A stretch of DNA of 64,000 nucleotides from Branchiostoma floridae (Eukaryota > Chordata > Leptocardii > Amphioxiformes > Branchiostomatidae): NCBI RefSeq assembly GCF_000003815.2, contig NC_049990.1, positions 16,726,533 to 16,790,532 of the forward strand, in the 5' to 3' direction. The position numbers and the translations under genes are program-made. Of the stretch, positions 1-10,765 are shown piece after piece (the stretch's first letter is position 1; every line of letters starts with the position of its first letter). The notes below the pieces were generated by a model that saw only the letters and a list, made by a program, of their open reading frames with translations, was not told where the DNA came from and ran no database searches.

Positions 1-1568
1 TCGCGTCACAGGTATGACATAATGCCCTATATCCCCCTCCTTATTATCATTATCTATTGTTGTTAACGACTTTTTTCTTCGAATGTATATTTTATGTAGT
101 TGACTTACACAGTAGAATGACTAGTTTTCCCGTTTGTTAATTGCAACATCTTCTAATATTCTACCTAAAAGGATGTCAGCCCGATATTTCAATGACTTCC
201 ATGTTTTTGTCGATTTTGATGACCCTGTATGTAGTAAAGCCGTTTTACCACGGAAACCGATGCAAAGTACCAATTGAGGATATATAAACACTGACGCTGA
301 CAGTTCTGTCACCTGTCAGGCACTGTAAAAAAACAATATAAAGCGTTAAGGTCACACGTGCGTATACACTAAAATCCGTTTGAGGTACGTATGAAGCTTT
401 TAGTCTTTACCAGGCTCCACAGGTCGCGGGAAAAATAGTACAAATTGGACAAATATAGATACATAACATGCCAGATGAGTTAGCTGTCCGAGAAGTATGG
501 TTAGCGACCCAGCTAACTCGTCTGACATGTTACCTGTTTATGTTTGTCCAATTTCTATTATTTTTCCAACGACCTGTGGGGCCTGGTGGAGGTAAATACT
601 CCCATGCGCGCCTCATACGGACTTAAATATGTACGCAGGTGTGACCCCACCTTAAATTGCAGATTGTACTGGAATATACTCGTATCAACTTAGAGGGGTG
701 AAAGTTACCACTACAGATGGCCTACCTATACTGCATACAAAACAGGCTTATAAGTAGACACAGTCTATACCATTTCACACTATTTGTTTGTGCCCTTTCA
801 TGTTACATTTTACCTACAATTAGCCCGCGAGCAAGAATTTGCAATTAGGAGCACCAAATGGTCACACCCCGATGACCCCAGAAATTCAAAATGGCTATCA
901 GAATTGGCAAGAGGATTATCAACAGCTGTTTCCCAAACAATACCGTAGGCCTGTACCATTGTATCAACAAACATTGGGCACTGTATTTAGGCCACAGCAA
1001 GTAAATTTTATGGATGACACCCTCTGCAGACTGCAAAAATAGTGCGATAGGGCGAAAAAAAACAAGATGGGTAAAAAAAAAACAAGATGGCTACATTTCC
1101 AAAAATAGGCACCATAAAGTTGTGATGACTGTTGTAAAAAGAATTAGAGGGACAAAACATCAGTACCAACAAGGCATTCATTCCTGTATCTATGACATGT
1201 TCTGGTGTGGTAAAAGTGACACTTGTGTGGTAGACTGGCATCACCAACAAAGTTGGTAACCACACTCATAGCTTCCATATTGGTGTCACTTTTACAACTA
1301 TCCAATAAGTTTCATTTCTACAACTACAGTCCTTGATACCTTACAAGTGTCCTTTCTACAAGTACAAGTACAATTATTAGGCTACAACACACCATATTTG
1401 CTTATTTTGGTATCGTAATGTTGACCATCCCTGCAGAAGAAAAAAAATTCTTGTTTTTTTTCTGAAATCAGGCGAAAATTAATGCGCGCGATGATGTCAT
1501 CCATAAAATTTACTTGCTGTGGCCTTATCTGATCGACTGACCACCACTATGCCATGCTATGTCAACAG
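1..1568 (+). other. Presumed last intron of FABP-like copy A
   Basis: No coding exon is visible here. By comparison with copy B (introns at 15749-17607) this stretch should be the last intron of the upstream gene copy. Blocks at about 120-250, 680-760 and 830-1000 are recognisably similar to 16565-16680, 16860-16920 and 17190-17340. The palindromic element at 350-651 is an insertion found only in this copy. Confidence 0.5.
350..651. mobile_element. Palindromic MITE flanked by TTAA
   Basis: Almost the whole 300-bp unit folds back on itself. Arms include GGTCACACGTGCGTA against CGCAGGTGTGACC, CCAGATGAGTTAGCTG against CAGCTAACTCGTCTG, and ACAAATTGGACAAATA against TTTGTCCAATTT. TTAA sits at both ends (346-349 and 652-655), the target duplication of piggyBac-type elements. 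It is absent from the paralogous position in copy B. Confidence 0.6.
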
Positions 1569-1625
1569 ACCCAAGCCCTCGATGACGTCAGCGTGGACAC
1601 TGTGTACACAAAGTCTTCGGAGTGA
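1569..1625 (+). CDS. FABP-like protein, copy A, terminal exon (partial gene)
   Basis: A CAACAG acceptor is followed by 18 codons and TGA, giving TQALDDVSVDTVYTKSSE. This is nearly identical to the terminal exon of the complete copy B (TQAIDDVSVDSVFTKSTE at 17608-17664). The segment corresponds to the last beta-strand of an intracellular lipid-binding-protein fold. All earlier exons lie before position 1 of the window. The tandem arrangement with copy B indicates recent gene duplication. Whether copy A is intact cannot be judged from one exon, but reading frame and splice site are preserved. Confidence 0.7.
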   Translation, partial: TQALDDVSVDTVYTKSSE

Positions 1626-2112
1626 GAAACCACCGGCATCCGGTCGACCATCAACAGGGGACCAGAATACAGGTAGCGCTACTTCGCCTTTATCTGCAGG
1701 GTAACCTATATCCGTTGTTTTCTTAAGAACGGGATATTTTGGGATATCAAGTCAAAGGGCAGTGGTTGCAAATCGCAATACGTAATGTGTATTTTCAAAA
1801 CATGCAATCTTGAACAACTAACGTCGACGTCGATTGATGATATCCCTAAATATCCTGTTTATAAACAGTGGATATAGGTGACCCCATGGATAAAGGTGAA
1901 CTAGTGTTACAGTGGGTTCTCTTCGCCACACATTCACCTTTGCTATCAATGGATAAAGCTAACGTAATTTTGCAGTATAGTGTTGAATGTGCTATTACGG
2001 AAGGTAGCCGGCTTTTGCGATTGCCATTTTAGCCATTGCACCTGCTGTAAAGCAGTTTAAGATTAGTTTTTTTAGAGCAAATAGAGAGATAAGCTATTAC
2101 GATAGTGTCACT

Positions 2113-2539
2113 TTGTGGTGCATACCTAAACTCATATTCATATTCAGGTCCGGAGTCAGGTCCAGCAGTTCAGGTGTCCGGACCAGAACCCATCATTGCA
2201 TATTATGTGCACTAGAAATTTTTCTTTTTTAAGGGGGAGGGGGGGGGGGTGGTGCATATAAAATTGCATGTTAGCATGAATTGAAATACAATGTGAAAAA
2301 TACATGCAAATTATATACATGTACAGCCAGTGTAAACATGAAATGTTTTTTTGTTGTTGTTTTTTTCAGTGCAAATTTCACTGTCTATGGAAGGTTTTAG
2401 ATGGTTCAGAACAAAAACATAAATGACAGATAGCTTTTTGCAAGTCCGGCCTTGGCTCCTGACATTACGTTTTTTTTTGGGCTTGGACCTAAACATTTTT
2501 ATGTCCAATTCCAAGTCCGGGCTTTAGGTACGCACCGCT
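2113..2539. mobile_element. hAT-like non-autonomous element with 8-9 bp target duplication
   Basis: Inverted ends GGTGCATACCTAAA and TTTAGGTACGCACC are flanked by the direct repeat AGTGTCACT (2104-2112 and 2540-2548). The paralogous site in copy B (near 17872-17882 and 18047-18060) reads straight through, so it is an empty site. The interior is non-coding with TCCGGAC-type repeats and an 11-G tract. Confidence 0.6.
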
Positions 2540-3785
2540 AGTGTCACTACATTCAGTTACGTTTTACGCACATCAGTTACTCTTCGTGAGAAAACTAAGC
2601 AGTTGCGAACTAAAGAATGTTTACTCAACGGAATTTTGACCGAATCTGTCCGTATTTTTCAGCTACCTGACCCAAGTGTCGTAGACACGTGACTTTAGAT
2701 GATCTGATACTAAGAAAGCATTGCAGATAATATCTGGTTGATTACCACAATGTAACTGACCATATTGTCTGTCACCATTAAAGTGTACAAATCGAGACTG
2801 TCATGATCCCTTTATTAAATAACATGAAACCTTGTCTGTATTTGGTGGTATTTGAAGACGTATTGTTCGACAGTATCCACTATCATATTGTTCATGTATT
2901 TCTTAGTCTCTACAACAACAAGATTGCAGTTTTGTTTAGATGGATGACATCCTATGAAGACCTCTAAAGTCTCTTTCACCAAAGTAGCGACCATTTCTGT
3001 CTCAAAACAAAAAGTTGCAGGACGGTATTAACATCCTTTTCGTCCATTATAAGCCCTGATAAAGCCATATATAACTCTGGAAAGGGGAGGGGGGTCTTTT
3101 TGTCGGGTGAAAAGTCAGCGGATTGATGATGAATAAGGCCAAAACTCTACACCTTCGTACATTCTATCACAATTCGTCCCGAGGTTCTAAAGTTATGCTG
3201 ACCACAAACATACTGAAACATAAACACACACACAGGTTGTTGGCATCCATCTATCTCGGAAGGCAAGAAGATCGTCGACGTGGCAGGGTTGGAACTTTCT
3301 TTCTTTCTTTCTTTATTCGCACATAATAGCATGGCTTAAAAACAAATGTGTATACCGAGATGAAGAACATGCGGGGGGTGGGCAGAAGCCTATGTGGCTT
3401 TTCTTTGGCCTCCCCCAGAAATAAGTTGCAGAAATAATAATTATACATAATTAAAGTGAACGAAAAATGCACATAACATAAGTTGAAATCATCATGTGAA
3501 ATACACTAATGGAATAGAAGTTGTATTACAAATGATCAAATGAAATAATAAATACAAAACAAAATAGACAAAACATATACAAGTAACTTGGGATTTGAGA
3601 AAAAAGGTAGGATCTCTAAGATTTAAGAATCATTAGCTATCAACTACCAAAATCAACCAAAAACTTATATGAAGAAACAGGAAACAAGGAAATAAAACAA
3701 ATCAGGTAAAAGTTATGCTTGCAATCAATCTTAAACAGCTTTTTGAACCCTGGGTATGATAAGCAGCATTTGTGGACTTGACTTA

Positions 3786-3984
3786 NNNNNNNNNNNNNNN
3801 NNNNNNNNNNNNNNNNNNNNNNNNNNNNNNNNNNNNNNNNNNNNNNNNNNNNNNNNNNNNNNNNNNNNNNNNNNNNNNNNNNNNNNNNNNNNNNNNNNNN
3901 NNNNNNNNNNNNNNNNNNNNNNNNNNNNNNNNNNNNNNNNNNNNNNNNNNNNNNNNNNNNNNNNNNNNNNNNNNNNNNNNNNNN
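3786..3984. other. Assembly gap (199 N)
   Basis: A run of N inside the 3' part of the retrotransposon ORF2. Apparent reading frames across it are meaningless. Confidence 0.99.
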
Positions 3985-5058
3985 ATATAACATTGCAGTA
4001 AGTTAAGTAAGGGTAAATCAAACTGTAATAAAGAGTCATGAGTATATTTCGTGAAATCAAGGTTTTTACTTTTCTTATAATGCCTATGTTTTTCGAAATT
4101 TTATTGCAAACACTATTAATTTGGATCTTCCATGAAAGTTTCTCGTCAATTATTATACCTAAGAAGCGGGTATGACTTACTTGTTTGATAGCTTTGCCAT
4201 ATATATATATTAGCTTTTTCTCTATCATACCTCTTGTTCCTTCCTGCAAAGATAATGAAATTGTTTTTTTTTTACGTTGATTGACAATTTATTCGTCTTG
4301 AACCATTGATTAACTTTATACAATCCATCATTAACAATTGTCATTAATTTTTCAAAATTTATATCGGACATAAATAAGTTGGTATCATCCGCGAATAACA
4401 GGGCAAATAATTTGGTTGATACACATGCGAGGTCATTAACATAAATAAGAAATAAGAGCGGGCCAAGAATGGACCCTTGTGGAACACCACAAGTGAGGAC
4501 ATTTTGGGAGGAAATGTTATTTAGATTGGACACGTATTGTTTTCTGCTAGTCAAATAGTCTGTTATCCAGTGAAGAGCTGAGCCGGTAAATCCATATTTG
4601 AATAGTTTCTTAAGAAGTATGTTGTGATCTACAGTATCAAAGGCTTTTGAAAGATCCAGAAATATAGTGTATTCGTTATTTTCTAAAGATGTGGTTATTT
4701 TGTCAACTAGTTGTAAGAGTGCCATGTATGTAGAATGTTTTTTGCGAAATCCATATTGATGAGTATATAATATATCATTATCTTCTAAGTGATTCATTAT
4801 CCGTTTGTATACTATTTTTTCCAGAATTTTTGAAAAGGCCGGTAAGATTGATATTGGGCGATAGTTGGTGAAGACACAAGGATCCCCAGCTTTGTACAGT
4901 GGTAAAACCTTTGCTAATTTGAGGTCTGTTGGTACTATTCCATTTCTTAATGAAATTTGAAAAATATGGGTTATTGGCTCTAAAATTTCAGGAACAATTT
5001 GTTTCAAGAGCGCGGCACTTATTTCGTCTTGACCAGGGGCTGCATTTTTTAGATTCAT
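3985..5058 (-). pseudogene. Retrotransposon ORF2 fragment: reverse transcriptase
   Basis: The translation shows RT motifs in order: GQDEISAALLKQ, NYRPISILPAFSKILEK, FLDLSKAFDTVDH, GVPQGSILGPLLFLIY and the catalytic FADDTNLF. The frame continues, with a shift near 4235, into HTRFLGIIIDEKLSW, the thumb region, and then enters the N gap. The catalytic aspartates are present, but the frameshifts show a decayed copy. The motif set fits the CR1/L2 clade; the subfamily was not resolved. Confidence 0.8.
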
Positions 5059-5068
5059 AATAATCTCG

Positions 5069-6334
5069 TTAATTTCTGTTGAAGTAGGTTCTTAGAGAGC
5101 TAATAGATGGATAAGAATTTTGAATGTATTGTAAAGGAGAAATGCCTGTTTCATCTATGTCATTTGCTAAATTGGGGCCGATGTTAACAAAGAAATCATT
5201 AAATTTTTCAACTATGTCTTTTGGATCAGATACCTCAAGTTCCCCGTCAATAAATCTACTCGGAAGAGCATTAGTGGCTTTTTTTCTATTTAGAATTTCA
5301 TTAATTAGTTTCCATGTTTTACGTATGTTCGTGGAAGCAGCTGTAGATTGTTCATGGTAATATTTTCTTTTGTAGTTACGAATCAGACTGTTGTATTTGT
5401 TTCTGTACGATTTGTACGTATGTAAATTCATCGGTGTTGGGTTCTTAAGATATTTTTTATAAAGTCTATTTTTCGTTTTGGAGGACTTGTGGAGACCTGT
5501 TGTGAACCAAGGTTTGTCGATCCTTATATTTTTCTTCGCTGTAATTGTCGAGAGTGGGAAGCATGTATCAAAATGAGATTTAAGGATTTGCTGGAAATTA
5601 TCATAAGCAGTATTTGCATTTGTACTATCATATACAACATCCCATGTTTCTTCTGCCAGAAAATGTTTAAATCTGTCAATATTTCTCCTGTTGAATTTTC
5701 TGTGTTTGCGTTTTCCACATTCATCATTCTTAACTTGATTACAAGTATGTTTTATAATGTGGAATATAGGTAGATGATCAGATATATCTGTAACAAGTAG
5801 ACCTGATGTACATTGATTCGTTAAAGAGTTTGTTAATATGTTATCTATCAAAGTTGCTGATGAGTTTGTTATTCTTGACGGTTTGGTGATGGTTGGGTAA
5901 TAACTACATGAATACAAAGCATTTAAGAACTCTGCAGTTAATGAGTGACTTTCATTTTTTAAAAGATCAAGATTGAAATCACCGGTCAAGTAACAGTTTT
6001 TACCTTCCTTTTCGATAGCATCTAAGGTCTGGGTAAGGTGACTGATAAATGTCTTTATATCCGAATTTGGAGGTCGATATATGCAGCCTACTATAAGACC
6101 TTTATCCATTGTTGAGGGAGATGCAGGGATTTCTATAAAAACTGATTCAAACTGTCCGTCTTCCTGTTTCAACGAAAAAGGGTTGAACAATAGGTAATCA
6201 TTTTCAAGCATTTCTAGACATGAAGATTGCTTTCCTTGTTTTCCTGTTATCTGAGTTCCTTGCTTTTCTGTATCGAAAATATGACTAGACATAGACTTAT
6301 ATAACCCTCGTATTTCAGAATAATAAGTACACAA
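5069..6334 (-). pseudogene. Retrotransposon ORF2 fragment: AP-endonuclease C-half and linker
   Basis: This contains the C-terminal endonuclease signatures GCIYRPPNSDIKTF, LTGDFNLDLLK and DISDHLPIF, followed by the basic linker that precedes RT in CR1-like ORF2. The first half of the endonuclease domain (strand with the catalytic Asn, and the SET/Glu motif) is missing. What precedes GCIYRPP is a short unrelated-looking stretch that abuts ORF1, so an internal deletion is likely. Confidence 0.75.
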
Positions 6335-6343
6335 TCAACAAAA

Positions 6344-7135
6344 TCATGAAGCTACTAAATTGTTAGGGTTTGGTTTTTTCCGGATGACCAGTTTGTCATA
6401 GCTCAGAACAGCATACTCTCCGCGAATTCTAGCAGCTTTCAACTCCGGTAGAAGTTCTGCTCGTCGTTTCCTTACAGCTTCGGAAAAGTCTTCATTGATG
6501 TAGATTGGTGTGTTCTTGAGGTGAGATCTTGCCCGGTTTAGGATGAGTTGTTTGTCTTTGTACCGAAAAAGTCTGACAACAACTTGTCTTGGCCGTGGGT
6601 TATCCTTGTTCATAACGCCGTTCCGATGTGCCCTTTCGATCTCGATATCCTTTGCTTCTAACTTCAGGTTCTTTGTGAGTAGGTCCCTTACCTTTCCCTC
6701 AGTTTCTGCCCAAGTCTCTTTGGTATTGTCTCCTTCAATCCCATCAATGACGATGTTGTTACGTCGGCTTTGATTCTCCAAGTAGTCGACTTTCTTAGCC
6801 ACTGCTGATTCATCATCCACAATAGAACTCTTCTTTGCGTCCTTGATTTCTACTTTGAGGGAATCTATCTCATTTTGTGAGAATTGGAGTGATGTTTTTA
6901 GATCCTGGACTTCCCGAACTAGCGAATCAACCCTACTATTTGCTGAGTCCATAAGCATTTTAGTGAAGTTTTGGAATATCGATTCCTGTCTTTTCAATAA
7001 GTCTTCATGGTATTGTTTATTTTGATCGATTTTGTCTTCATAGTGTTGTCTATTTTGTTCGAGCATTTCTTTCATTTCTTTCACGGTCACGTAGTCGTCA
7101 TCAGCTGACTCTTTTTGGTTTCGTCTATTCGGCAT
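6344..7135 (-). CDS. Retrotransposon ORF1 protein, L1-ORF1p-like
   Basis: An intact 263-codon frame. Residues about 15-115 form a long heptad-rich coiled coil. The C-terminal part has the features of the L1 ORF1 RNA-binding region: YLENQSRRNNIVIDGI, then IEIERAHRNG and PRQVVVRLFRYKDKQLIL, then an RKRRAEL segment. In this family such proteins trimerise on and chaperone the element RNA. It is the only undamaged gene of this element. ORF2 follows on the same strand after a few bases. Confidence 0.75.
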   Translation of the reverse strand: MPNRRNQKESADDDYVTVKEMKEMLEQNRQHYEDKIDQNKQYHEDLLKRQESIFQNFTKMLMDSANSRVDSLVREVQDLKTSLQFSQNEIDSLKVEIKDAKKSSIVDDESAVAKKVDYLENQSRRNNIVIDGIEGDNTKETWAETEGKVRDLLTKNLKLEAKDIEIERAHRNGVMNKDNPRPRQVVVRLFRYKDKQLILNRARSHLKNTPIYINEDFSEAVRKRRAELLPELKAARIRGEYAVLSYDKLVIRKKPNPNNLVAS

Positions 7136-7440
7136 GTTTGTGGAATGTGAAAAGGAATGTTCCCACCTGAGTAAATCTTGATTGATGCGTGCGCCACCTG
7201 GTCGCCCCTGTAATTGCGAGAGGGTGTTGACGGTCTACAGCTGCCAGCAGACCCGATATTTTCTTGTACACTACTGCTGGGTGGATTTCGGCTTGTTACA
7301 GCTTTTAGCTCAAGCTCAGGATACGATGCGATGCGATGAGCCGGCGTATTGTTGACAGGTGACGCTAACTCGTTCAGGCCACTTTCCCGCCAACTGAAAC
7401 TGAGAGTGGGAGGGCGCCAGCAAGCAAGCAAGTATAACAA

Positions 7441-7936
7441 ACAGCAATCCTTGTTACTGTTCAGATATCTATAGCAGGGCCAAGTGTAGAGATAATATTA
7501 GCTCTTATGCTGATTAAAATGGACCGAGACTTACCCGCGAGGGCTCCTTATTAGGAGCCCGTTGCGGTTTTTCCGCCTGAGGACTGGTTATGGCGTCGAT
7601 CTGATCTGGTGACGAAGCTTCTTCACAATCAGCTCCAAAGTACTCCAAATTGGTCCAAATTCTTCTACTTTCGACTAAGAACAAGGTCTCTGTTGTACTT
7701 TTAAAACTATATTGCCAATTGTGCCTTGGTAATCTCATGAAAAAGTAGATAAAAGACGGTAAAGTCGAGAGCTACAAAATTTGCCTCCAGCGATGTCAGC
7801 GCATGCGTATCGAATGAACATGGCGTTTTCATTCGTCTATTTGCTGATATGTTTCTCAAGTAAAATAATGGTTAGGAGTCGAAGTCATGGGTACACAGGG
7901 CATAATTTGAATGCCATTTGATATCATTTATCATTA
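7441..7936. other. Retrotransposon 5' side and flank
   Basis: No gene recognised. There is a short perfect hairpin, GGGCTCCT-TATT-AGGAGCCC, at 7541-7560. A 74-codon minus-strand frame spans 7514-7738 with no recognised homology; it may be part of the element's 5' region. Confidence 0.3.
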
Positions 7937-8130
7937 TACTGTAAATACAGAAACTTTCGTCGCGGTGGTTTTAAACGTTCGCGGTTTTTGCGGTGGCCGC
8001 TTCACCGCCAAAAATTTTTCCTTGGCAGTAAGAGACTACAGTGCTTGGTGCTACCGTGAACTTAAAACGACCTCGAAAAGTCCATTTCCCGCCACCGCGA
8101 AATTAAATCATCGCAAACTTAAATACAGTA
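7937..8130. mobile_element. MITE, TACTGTAAAT family, copy 1
   Basis: Ends TACTGTAAATAC and AAATACAGTA form inverted termini. The interior (TTCGCGGTTTTTGCGGTGGCCGCTTC and CAGTAAGAGACTACAGTGC landmarks) is clearly the same sequence as 30234-30448, and a terminal scrap recurs at 31187-31212. CpG-rich and GCGG-rich inside. Confidence 0.65.
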
Positions 8131-8185
8131 CATTGTGGACATTTTGCATTTTAAATGGTTATAGTATTTTTGTACCCATTGACAG

Positions 8186-8439
8186 CTTGTATCGAAGAGG
8201 AAGTATCTGTGCCCCACCGACTATGACGAGGGCTACATGGATTTCCACTGTGTTCCCGGTGGAAGAGCGCCCCCTGGCGTGCACCACTGTTACACCGTGT
8301 GCGGAACCCCCATGAGAACCATGCGGAACACATCACTGTGGTGTGGGGCTTCTGTCTGCTGGGCCTGACCTACTACTACAACCTGCTGGCCTGCTCTGGT
8401 CTGGACGAGACGCCAAACAAGAAACACAAAACACATTAA
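8186..8439 (+). pseudogene. Unidentified terminal exon or processed fragment with a frameshift
   Basis: After an acceptor-like TTGACAG the frame reads KRKYLCPTDYDEGYMDFHC, continuing VPGGRAPPGVHHCYTVCGTP. At a five-C run (8307-8311) the sensible frame shifts by one base to HENHAEHITVVWGFCLLG, then LTYYYNLLACSG and a lysine-rich tail ending KKHKTH-stop at 8437-8439. Composition is protein-like: a Cys-rich segment, a probable membrane helix and a basic tail. I do not recognise the family. It could be the last exon of an upstream gene with a sequencing error in the C run, or a pseudogene relic. No companion exon was found nearby. Confidence 0.45.
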
Positions 8440-9701
8440 AGGGGCCCAGAGCGATTTTTAGAGCATTGAAATTGGAAATATTCTGGATGAGACAATCGGT
8501 ACGATATTGACATTTACTTCACCATACTAGCACATTTGTATCATTATTTCGTACTTTCAGCATTTAAAAAAGACAGTCACAAACATACCGCAAACGGCCC
8601 CCTTTGTTTTATTGGGTCCCTCAATAAATCAGCACAGGATAGAGCCACTAACGGTTTCCAGTCGGTAATTTTCGAACGCGTGAGGTCACCGAGAGACTTG
8701 AATCTGATTCGCAAATCAAAACCTGATTCGAACAAGTGACGGTATCTCCGGAAGCGTTCGGGACTCATTGGTCATGTTTGCGTACGTTCCAAAATTTTGA
8801 AATAATGGCTGCCACAGCGGTGCGGGAAGGTCTCATCACCCAACGACGTTTTATCTTTGCTCAATGAAGGTCGATATGCAATGTTATTTAACCTTACCGT
8901 GTGCAACTGAAATGACTTGAAAACTGAATTTGAAAAAAGGAAATGTCATGGGTGCCTTTAACAGAATGTCATATTTTAACTGCTTTCAATTGGCTATACC
9001 TTGACATTCATATTAGTAACATGTTTGGATGAGTGATCAGAGTGTTTGACAGCACAGATTATCAATGTCATGTTTGGATAAGTGTTTGCTACCACAGTTC
9101 CCTGAAATGCCACCATGTCATCTTTTTTAATCAATAGTACAAACCAATCCAACTAACAAAAGGGACATCAAAAGTACTTGTCCCAAACCATAACACAAAA
9201 CAGTAATAAACTGAAATATTGATACAAGAATACATCATAGTATACAGGTTGTGCCCATTTGCCTCTGTGCTTCTCTAGATTTCCTCTTCTTGTTGCAATC
9301 AAATACATGTACTCTACTTCTTGAACGAAATGGACGTACTTAAGAAAGGACTGGGAACTTAAGTTTCCGGACTGTCTTCTTTTGTACATAAACATCTTAA
9401 CTAACAAGATTATGAGATTACCAATAACAGAGCCCCAGCCCCCAACTTAAGTTTCCAAAAATTACATTGAAAGAGTTAAGGTTTAAATGCTGTCCTGTTT
9501 TTTTCATAAAGATAAAAAGAAGTCTTTTAGTCTATTAGTGGGCAAGAATGTATGAAGAAGTCCCGAAATTCCATTACAGTATCATTGAAACCACAAGAGG
9601 GCACAAATTTCAGATTTATCGAGCTCTTTTTAACAACTAACCACACGCCAAATATCGAAACAATCCACAGATGCATACTTGAGTTATGAATTAAGGGTTA
9701 A
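8440..9701. other. Intergenic, nothing recognised
   Basis: No coding, RNA or clear repeat structure was seen on either strand. Confidence 0.4.
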
Positions 9702-9848
9702 TGACCCGCCCCGAGGTGTATGTAGTGTGATAACGCCTGGTCCTGTGCTATAACCACCGAATGAAACCGCACCGAGTGAGCGAATGATTTGGTTATAGCA
9801 AAAGACCAGGCGTTATCGCACCATATACACCGAGGAACAGGCGGGTCA
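9702..9848. mobile_element. Palindromic MITE flanked by TTAA
   Basis: The arms TGACCCGCCCCGAGGTGTAT with GATAACGCCTGGTC pair with GACCAGGCGTTATC and ATACACCGAGGAACAGGCGGGTCA. TTAA lies at both ends (9698-9701, 9849-9852). A loop of about 40 bp separates the arms. Confidence 0.6.
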
Positions 9849-10166
9849 TTAACGTTATTATCATATAGCCTACCCAAACTTGCAAACTCCTGTATGACGC
9901 ATAGATCCCTTGGTACTATACGTGTGAATTCCTTAGTCGATTTTCTAAAAAGTCACATTTGTTCTTTGGTACATAGGGAGATTACATATTGCATTTTGAA
10001 TCCAAAATATCCACAGAAAATATTAGAAACATTGCCGTCTTGGCATGTCAAGCCTTTTCAAAATTCTACTGTACTGTATTCATGATCATTCCTCGCACTG
10101 GGATCTGATCTTTTCTCCTTGCTCTGTGCTATTCATGTATTTCTCCTTCTGATTGGTCAGAGTCCT

Positions 10167-10256
10167 GTGTTTATCGCTCCTTCTGAATGGTCAGAATTTG
10201 AATCGACACCATATGTTATCGATTCAAATATGACCAATCAGAAGAAGCGATACACA
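10167..10256. repeat. Inverted repeat around CTTCTGA(T/A)TGGTCA motifs
   Basis: TGTTTATCGCTCCTTCTGAA and ATTTGAATCGA pair with TCGATTCAAAT and GACCAATCAGAAGAAGCGA. Further direct copies of TTCTGATTGGTC occur at about 10147 and 10311, so this is probably a fold-back element spanning about 10140-10325. Confidence 0.5.
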
Positions 10257-10523
10257 TCGGGCTTGCCGGAATCTATGTGTTACGGCGTCATAACCAACAT
10301 GGAACCGGGCCTTCTGATTGGTCCTCGACGAATGGATATTTGTTAATTGATGTTAACAGCCACCAGATTTTACACCCAACCAGGCAAAACCATTACTTTC
10401 TGCTAATTAATGGAGCCACTTCCCTCTTCTTTAAGTGCAGAGATAAGAAAAGGCGTAGGAAATTCGCACGGTGTGGCACTTCTAAAATCACACATGTGGC
10501 AAATTCTTCCATATTTGGTTATA

Positions 10524-10765
10524 CCCCTTTCCACTAGGACGGCGCTCTCACCGTGCTCTCTCCGCGACCTAAAATTTGACAGATCGCTTAACGAATTTTA
10601 TAGAAAAGAAACGAATATTTTTTAACACTTTGTGTGATTTTTTGTCTTCTCAGTCACACTTTTGTCACGTTTTGTATGATATACCCAGGGTGAAAGCGAA
10701 AGTTACACATATCCTATTAAGGTCACAGTGAGAGCGCAGCGTGATCGCCGTCTAGTGGAAAGGGG
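10524..10765. mobile_element. MITE with CCCCTTTCCACTAG ends
   Basis: CCCCTTTCCACTAG at the left and CTAGTGGAAAGGGG at the right are perfect inverted termini. The similarity continues inward (GACGGCG, AGAGCGC). Non-coding. Confidence 0.6.

Larger units (their letters stand above)
100..3240 (+). repeat. Segmental duplication, copy A (partner 16565-18890)
   Basis: Collinear similarity to 16565-18890 covers intron, the terminal coding exon and 3' flank. Matching landmarks include the exon at 1569-1625 versus 17608-17664, the sequence around 2560-2700 versus 18070-18210, and GAGGTTCTAAAGTTATGCTG at about 3179 versus 18826. Insertions have since accumulated separately in each copy. Confidence 0.75.
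3296..7440 (-). mobile_element. Non-LTR retrotransposon (CR1/L2-like), degenerate
   Basis: Read on the minus strand, the order is a 5' region, ORF1 (6344-7135), ORF2 fragments (endonuclease C-half, then reverse transcriptase) and a 3' end at about 3296 with a (GAAA)n tail and an AATAAA just before it. ORF2 is broken by a frame change near 5060 and by an assembly gap, and the N-terminal half of the endonuclease is missing, so the copy is dead. The exact 5' end was not determined. Confidence 0.8.

Noticed and set aside
7087-7440. 117-codon minus-strand frame upstream of retrotransposon ORF1
   Set aside because: Overlaps ORF1 in another frame and shows no domain; probably the element's 5' UTR.
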